Assembly: GCA_034696485.1 (NCBI GenBank) | Contig: JAQIWT010000062.1 | Location: forward strand, 1 to 41,879 | DNA: 41,879 bases | Direction of reading: 5' to 3' | From: Isohypsibius dastychi | Taxonomy: Eukaryota; Tardigrada; Eutardigrada; Parachela; Isohypsibiidae | Part shown: positions 35,236 through 41,879 of the stretch, one piece after another | Position numbering within the stretch: position 1 is the first letter of the stretch | How the letters are laid out: every line of letters begins with the position of its first letter | Program-made: the position numbers and the translations under genes | Notes under the pieces: model-generated | Database searches by the model: none | Told to the model about the DNA's origin: nothing | The model's input: the letters and a program-made list of their open reading frames with translations, nothing else

Positions 35236-37304
35236 CTGCAAGAAATGAGGGTCGTTATTGTCGATGATAAAAATGCTGTCGGCTAGAAATTTCGGTGATC
35301 AGCACGTTTTGTTATTATTACTACTTAAACGATTGTTGAAAGGAGTGTAATGTTGCACAACGATTGGTCTTCTCATCTTGTCTTTGAGACACCGCCTCTA
35401 CAGTACTACGCGACGCATTGCTCTAATCCGTTTTTTATCTGCTAGAGACATAAATCGCATGCTCAAGTCTTTTGAGGCACCGGTGTTTTTCATAAAGAAC
35501 CGTCCTTCCGCGTCTATCAGTTTAGAACTTAGAAGTGAAAAAAAATTGTAGTACGTATCATTTTTTGCAGAGAGTTACTACAAAAAAACCAAAGATGACG
35601 ATACTTAGATTTTAAAACCGTTCATTTATGGCGCAACAAACATACAGCACGCATATATTTTATTTACAGTCAAAACATGTAGGGACTGTTTTGCGAACGC
35701 TCTGCGAATAAAAATATAAATCTTCCTTCCAGCATCCCTGCTTTCTTCCCCCGTCCAGATTTGCCTACCCACAAATCATTTATTGTTGACACCTGCCAGT
35801 TTTCAATGAGCATACGCTCAGAAAATTTAATTTCCCTTCATTTGCATGCAAGTTATTGCAAGGAAGTCAAAGCGTGAATATATCGAACATGGTCGGAATA
35901 CTAATTCACACCGCCACAGCATTCAGAATTTTAGCGATCGTGAGTTTTTGCGAAATTATTTTTTCGTACTTCCAGATAAAAATATTGATGGTCGTTATAT
36001 CAGCCGGAATAGTAAACACTAAAAGAGCCAAAATGACCGATGAGATGACCACTCTAAATTCAGGTCGAAATTATCCCAGACAGCGTCCAGAATAAAGCTG
36101 ACCTCGCCAGCTGACCTGACCCAACTCTTTCTTCTGTCACCGGAGAACGGAAAGAAGGGATATGTCAAGGGAAAAGAGGAAGAAAAGGGGAACAGGGGTG
36201 ACATTGTCCGGGTGCAAACTGCTGAATCGGCTTGGATGGAATTGTTCCCTAGACCAGCTTTCATGGGCATTTTCAATTCGGGATCATAGAGTATCAGTGT
36301 CAAACTTAAGCTCTAACCAGAACAAGGAAAGAAGGAGAGGAAGGGGATGACAATCCTTGCCACTTTTGCCTGCATCCCATTCATCATGGCCGATCTTAAC
36401 TTATGGACGCCATAGTTATTGCCTTTGATTTTATTACCAGTCAAAGCGTCGGTTTCCTGGTCGATATATATTCTTTATGGATCTCATGACACTGACGCTT
36501 TCCTGAGATGGCTCAAGACAAACTTGATCGGGCAGATTAAATTTTCACACATTTATCAAGACATGTTTTCCTAGGCTCTCTCGAGAGGTTCTTCAAGTGA
36601 TGTCCTCCTTTTTCCTTTCTCGCGCCCAACGATCAAGTTTTGCACAAGACAGATGCCGATCAAATAAATAAATCCCCTGTTATGCTTCCTAACTAGCAAT
36701 CCATTTTCCATTATAAAAAAATTGCAATCAAAGACAGATCGCCGGCATTCGTCTCACCGCAGCACAAAATTCTGGTCAACAAAAATGAAGTACCTCAGTG
36801 TTAACCTATGTAATGTGGAGATGACTAAGGTACCAAGAATGCGATACAAATTATAACTCAAATGAATCACAGCATTCGCCGGCAAAAACTGTTCCTTTGA
36901 AAAAAACTTGTAGAATAATCTGAACCATTATGTACCTTGCACCCTGTATCATCTTAAATATTCAAATTAAATCTTGGCCATAACTCCGTGAAAAGCAAGA
37001 CATTGCATACAAAACAAAAGGCCGCAACGGAAGAATATCTTGACCGTCGGTCAGTGATACCTCACTTCTGCCCCAGACAAGAATTGTAATTATTACATAA
37101 TCGGACATTCACCCATTCAGACATCGCAGCTGAGCTTTCGACTTTGTTCATACAATAGATAGACGTTTATTACCGTTCACGCAATTAATTCACTCTATCA
37201 TTCATTTGCACGATCTAAGAATTAAATGCAAAACTTTGAACCCTATGTTAGCAGACAAACTGCATGGTATTACGTTGCTTACCTTTTTGAGCCGGCAGTC
37301 CTCT

Positions 37305-37336
37305 AACAACAAATAATGCAGAGGTTATTTGTTGTT
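37305..37336. repeat. Perfect 12-bp inverted repeat (hairpin)
   Basis: AACAACAAATAA at 37305-37316 and TTATTTGTTGTT at 37325-37336 are exact reverse complements around an 8-base spacer. A consensus minus-strand donor (CAAAAAG then GTAAGC) lies about 22 bases away, so the hairpin could sit inside a transcribed leader exon. Confidence 0.75.
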
Positions 37337-39999
37337 CCAAGCGGGAAATGAAGAAATTACACCGACATCTAGATGCTCTTTAATATTCAGACCGCCAAAA
37401 TAGGGGGATGAGCAATGAAGCAGGGCGCTCAAAGATGCAAGAATCTAACTGCCGAGTAACTCCATTGTCATTCAATATGCATGACGGTGGCTCATATATG
37501 ATTCATCCTCAACGTAAAAATTGCATCTAAAGCGTCTTTGTGCTATGAGCGTGGTTAAGGACGGAAAGAGCGCTTTATTCCAGAGAAATTCGAACTTCCC
37601 TAGTCCGGCCATTCTGCTCTGAAAATGCTCTGATTGGAGCAAGAAATTTTAAGCTTTCGTAGAAACATCTGCTTCTACCCATTCACCTTTCAACTCAGCT
37701 GTTACGTTCATATTTCAGTCTCTAAAGCAAACGAAGCAGAAAACAAGAAACTCATTTAAGTATGGTTCATAAGGTCGGTCGTCAAGATCCTTGCAAGATT
37801 CGCTAATCAGGACCAAAAAGCAAAATTAATAAAAGGTCCTCAAATCATGGAATTAATTTTATTTATAACTGCATCTCATACCAATTTTAACTTGATGGGA
37901 GAGGGGCTAATTTAGACGGTATTCCGATGTTTTCAGGTCAATCTAAAAAACACACTGCAAACAGAAATGCAAACCCAAAAAATGGAAGGAAGTTGTTCCG
38001 GTAACAAAGATGTACCCGAATTTCAGAACAGATAAATCGCCCGAATGGGCCAAGTAAATATTTTATGCTCTTGTTACCGTACCTAATTATGGATTGATAC
38101 GTTGAAAATCCCAGCCAAGCCGATAGGCAAGAAAGATGACAATTGCAGGCTTGAGATTTAATCAGTCATCCTCAACAGCAATTAAATATGGGACAGATGC
38201 AAACTTTAAATTATTGCAATATGATGACATGTTTTGTGGGAGGCTGAGAAGGGAAACGACGGGACAGGAATATGAAATTAGAATCAAGTGGTTGGTTGGT
38301 CTGTCCAAGTTCACTTTTATCCAACGTTAAGGCCTTCTTTCCTTTTGCTATAAAACAATAATAACGGCAGGTGACAGAGTACGGTTTCGCAAAAGCACTT
38401 AACTGACCTACTAGGAGTAGATTTCAAAATATCGAATTTTGCAATGCTTAAAGATTCCACTCCCAAGAGTCGTAGAAAAAGTCTCAGGTATAGAATTTAC
38501 GGGAAGATTCAAACGTCATTTACAGGCAAAAACAGAATAAATCACACTTCTCCATTTAATCTCTACTGGGAAATTCTTGCTAGCACCTCTTAATAAATTA
38601 CTATTAAAATATTCAGCCACAAAACTCTAATGACTTCGAAAGCAGTAACGGTGCTGGTTTTGCGACTTCCCCAGAGCATTGCCCTTATTCTTGGTTCTTC
38701 ACATGGCGCAATGAATAAAAAATCTCGAAAGTACATATTTGCATTCTGGTAAAATTAATGTAGTGCCACAATATTCTTCGAAAGCGCAAGGCTCCTGCGT
38801 ATTGATTTCCAAGCCTCAAAGTCCAAGATGTTAAGCTCGTGGAGCACCTGCCTCCATTGAATGTTGCGAGCAAAGTCAACCGCGTGACCGTCGGACAGTA
38901 TTTGCACGGTTATAAATGATGTACCATGTAAGTACCATCTTTTGTTTGATAACTTTCAGAGCCGTTATAACGGTTCTAAAGACGTTGTTCCCCAGATCGG
39001 ACAACGCCTCAATCGAAGAACCGTTATTCTTTGTTAACAAAGTAAGACCTTTGAACGCAGCTCTTAATACTATTCAAACCGGTGAATTTATGCAGCATCA
39101 AGGTATATGGTTCCGCTTGCGTGTTCGTTCATCTCCTTGAAATATTCTCAGAAAATTAATGCAACAGTCGTGTTCGGGACACATCAAGAAAACGATTTGT
39201 CCAAAACCTGCATTTATTCGGTTCATAGTCAATATTCAACAATCTAAATTCTTGCAATAAATTCAGGCCAAATGCTCAATGACCAGAGTCTAATGTAATA
39301 ATTCATGGGATAATTTAATACTTAAATACAATAATTAAAGAATCATGTAATTAAAATAACGCAAACCCAGAATGTAAAGAATTTATAAACGAAGAAATAC
39401 TAATCCCAAGACATGTTAGCTCGTCATGAAATCACGGAACTAGAAGGAAACAACAATTTCGGTCAAGAAACCTTGGTTATTTAAGAAGCTTAATATTTTG
39501 CAAACGTTGAAAATCATCAGATCACGATCATGATCATGGGAACATCTTCAGGGGGCCTGTTGAGTTGTTGCAAAGTACACAGAAACAACTTGATTCGTGA
39601 ATTACTGTGCTCTACTTCTTGACGCCTTTCTACTCAAGATACAACTTCCTACTTGACCTGCTTGTCAAAAAACATAAGATACCGTGTGAGGATCAACAGT
39701 TCCCAAAAATCCACTCAGATAAATTACCCAAGTGATTTTGAAACTGCTGAAAAATCAAACGTTGAATCTATAGCAATCCACTATTTCCGGGAGAACGAAC
39801 TACACTACACTATATGTGAATCAGCTGCCAACGATGGATAACTGATATACGTCTACACTTGAAGTACAACCCCGAAATATATACGGTGAAAAATTGCGAA
39901 TACGTTTACGTACAACTCTGATTCATATTACAAAGATTACGACAGCGCCAAAATGTGTAAAACCATAACTGTCCTGTCCGTCAAAAATTAAGAACTTAC

Positions 40000-40380
40000 C
40001 ATTTTCGGCAGCAACCGGAAATCAGAATCCCGTACAGATTCCAGTACGCATGAAGTCCCACCAGCAGTCCAGTATGGTGTTTACTCCATTCACAGAATAT
40101 CCAGTAAAAAAAGACAGGAGCGTATGAATTTTCGCTGTACTCATCTTCAAAGTCGTTCGAGCAGCAATAAATCCATCCAGAAAACAAAGCGGCTTTTTCG
40201 ATTCCCACGTCTTTGCTCGTTGTTGGTACGGATCACAAATAGATGAGATAAATCGCTAGTCGGGAGCTGAATTATGAGCATTCCAAAGCGCAGAATGGGA
40301 CAAATATCGGGAGATGATGAGATTCGATAGGACATTTTCGGAATTCTGGTCTGGGAAAAAGTCAATGATCTATTGTTGAG
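40000..40380 (-). other. Candidate first exon of a minus-strand transcript divergent from CRNKL1
   Basis: A consensus donor (GAAAATG then GTAAGTTC) closes a minus-strand exon at 40000. A frame of about 70 codons runs from 40208 toward it (ending GILISGCCRK) and would continue 26 codons into the 35101-35235 block before a stop. The upstream limit is unknown. It could be the distal first exon of prospero or a separate small or non-coding gene. Confidence 0.3.
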
Positions 40381-40586
40381 TTGTCGACCCCAAAAAATCC
40401 TGCCAACATGCCCCCCCCCCCTCCCCACCTCGCGCTCATCACTGTTTTCTGTTTGCGAATTATAAACCATATTTCGTACATTTTCGTCCATTTTGTGGTG
40501 GAATATTTGATTCATCCTCCAGATCCCTTGTCGTTCAATTATCGTTGCCAGAAGGTTGGACTGTTTTTGCTCTCTTCGCAATCATC
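40381..40586. promoter_or_regulatory. Probable bidirectional promoter of CRNKL1
   Basis: About 200 bases before the CRNKL1 start codon, with a run of C residues at about 40410-40421 followed by CTCCCC. It lies between the plus-strand CRNKL1 start and the minus-strand candidate exon, so it may drive both. No TATA box is evident. Confidence 0.35.
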
Positions 40587-41879
40587 ATGGCCGACGCTGG
40601 ACGAGGAGGAAAACCGAAGGTTCCACGTGCAGGACAGGTAATTTACGTTTTTGAAGACGGCAAAAGGGTAGCAATTTAATCTCTGCGAAACATTTGTAGG
40701 TGAAAAACAAAACCCCGGCCGATATCCAAATCACCGCAGAACAGCTTCTGCGGGAAGCCAAGGAGCGACAGCTTGAAGTTCTACCGACGGTAGGAATGAA
40801 TTACTTTTCTCTGATATGAGAAATGTTATACAATCTGATCGCTTGCAGCCACCGAAGCAAAAGATCACTGATCCCGTTGAGTTAGCAGACTTCCAGTTAC
40901 GAAAACGAAAGGTGTGTGGATGCTGGTGTTGTTTGGTTTTGAGGAGTTCTACTTTTTCGTCACATCCAGGAATTCGAAGATGGTCTGCGGAGAAATCGTA
41001 TGAATGTTCAGAACTGGATCAAGTATGCTCAGTGGGAAGAGAGCCACAAGGAAATACAAAGGTAAGTTGACAGAATCAACCAAGAAATCGCTGGACGAAA
41101 CTCTGTATTTAAAAGATGCCGATCTGTTTGGGAACGTGCCTTGGACGTGGATCATCGGAATATCACCGTTTGGTTGAAATATGCCGAAATGGAGATGAGG
41201 TAGGGGTTTCAGAGCAAAACTGCTGAGTTTGTTGAAAGATTGAGCATAATGGATTTTCTACAGGAACCGCCAGATCAACCATGCTCGAAATATTTGGGAT
41301 CGCGCGGTCACAATAATGCCAAGAGCAAATCAGTTCTGGTATAAATATACATACATGGAGGAAATGCTAACGAATGTGGCAGGATGCAGGTGCGACTCTG
41401 TTGTTTTGGTTGAAATGGACTTGTTCGAACATTATTGTGTTGACAGACAAGTTTTCGAACGATGGATGGAATGGCAGCCACATGAGCAAGCATGGTTGAG
41501 CTACGTGAATTTCGAAATGCGCTACAAGGAGATTGATCGTGCTCGCCACATTTATGAACGATTCGTCTTGGTACATCCGGATGTCAAAAACTGGATAAGA
41601 TTCGCTCGATTTGAAGAACAGAATGGATTTATCAACGGCGCTCGTAAAGTGTATGAAAGAGCCGTGGAATTCTATGGGGAAGATCACATGTACGAGGAGT
41701 TATTTGTTGGATTCGCGAGATTTGAGGAGCGGCAAAAAGAGGTATTTGTTAATTTATCTTCCGATTTTTTCTTTGTTTTCATTTCGGTTGGCTTTGTAGT
41801 TTGAGCGTGCCAGAACGATTTACAAATACGCTCTGGACAACTTATCAAAAGACCGAGCAACCGAGTTGTTCAAAAATTA
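40587..41879 (+). CDS. CRNKL1: Crooked neck (CRNKL1) splicing factor, 5' part, runs off the window
   Basis: Eight exons are visible: 40587-40637, 40700-40789, 40849-40911, 40970-41061, 41116-41199, 41264-41399, 41447-41741 and 41800 to the window end. About 294 residues are covered; the family is about 690-850 residues, so more than half lies beyond 41879. The N-terminus has the conserved [19 protein letters not shown] and [17 protein letters not shown] blocks. HAT (half-a-TPR) repeats follow, such as [54 protein letters not shown] and [22 protein letters not shown]. Crooked neck (yeast Clf1) is a scaffold of the Prp19/NTC complex needed for spliceosome activation in the nucleus. The intron 41400-41446 is only 47 nt. 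The upstream exons contain no frame break. Confidence 0.95.

Larger units (their letters stand above)
28742..40000. other. 11-kb gene-poor region upstream of prospero
   Basis: This AT-rich stretch holds no protein gene that I can support. Open frames such as those at 32128-32454 and 30321-30557 have no splice or family support. Embedded are several GC-richer islands bordered by splice-like sites on the minus strand: donors at 30293, 34427 (TTG then GTAAGA), 37283 and 40000, acceptors at 33872 and 35235. A long regulatory region is expected for a developmental gene such as prospero, and the simplest reading is enhancers plus alternative leader exons. Confidence 0.5.

Noticed and set aside
37305-37336. 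microRNA precursor
   Set aside because: The stem is only 12 bp, too short for a Drosha/Dicer substrate, and flanking bases do not extend it.
40410-40421. C homopolymer as a G-quadruplex on the minus strand
   Set aside because: A single G-run on the minus strand does not give four separated runs, and sequencing error in homopolymers is possible.
40147-40581. 144-codon open frame on the minus strand upstream of CRNKL1
   Set aside because: It runs through the poly-C tract and promoter region and has no recognisable domain. Only its last part, near the donor at 40000, is kept as a candidate exon.

Overview
This is animal nuclear DNA. Nearly every gene is cut by many short GT-AG introns, mostly about 45-60 nt, and the recognisable proteins are conserved single-copy animal proteins. 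A small Maf, a Prospero homeodomain protein, compact genes and a strongly hydrophilic Gly/Ser/Gln-rich protein together suggest an ecdysozoan, and a eutardigrade (Hypsibius or Ramazzottius type) is my best guess. The species is inferred, not shown. I saw no rRNA, tRNA, CRISPR array or recognisable transposon.

Layout. 0.4-1.9 kb (+): DCAF4-like WD-repeat protein. 2.3-4.7 kb (+): ECT2-like BRCT-RhoGEF that lacks the PH domain. 5.1-5.6 kb (-): small Maf bZIP, head-to-head with 6.0-9.4 kb (+): ankyrin-patatin phospholipase iPLA2-beta (PLA2G6). 9.7-11.1 kb (+): eIF4E-like cap-binding protein with a tail of about 210 residues. 11.4-12.2 kb (-): disordered hydrophilin-like protein. 13.5-22.1 kb (-): complete ATG2, in many exons. 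22.6-23.2 kb (+): unrecognised 135-residue protein, head-to-head with ATG2. 23.8-24.5 kb (+): MCFD2-like secreted EF-hand protein. 25.1-28.6 kb (-): prospero. 28.7-40.6 kb: gene-poor DNA upstream of prospero with several exon-like islands, most of them with splice signals on the minus strand. 40.6 kb to the end (+): 5' part of crooked neck (CRNKL1).

The genes belong to unrelated housekeeping and developmental pathways: ubiquitin ligase adaptor, cytokinesis, oxidative-stress transcription, phospholipid turnover, translation, autophagy, ER export, neural fate and splicing. They form no operon. Adjacent genes are arranged tandem, divergent (Maf/PLA2G6, ATG2/unknown gene, probably prospero leader/CRNKL1) or convergent (ECT2/Maf, eIF4E/hydrophilin, MCFD2/prospero). 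The points most worth a second look are the PH-less ECT2, the long-tailed eIF4E, the repeated RxEHGxFI motif of the hydrophilin and the candidate far-upstream leader exons of prospero. Exon coordinates were read by eye from splice signals and reading-frame continuity.
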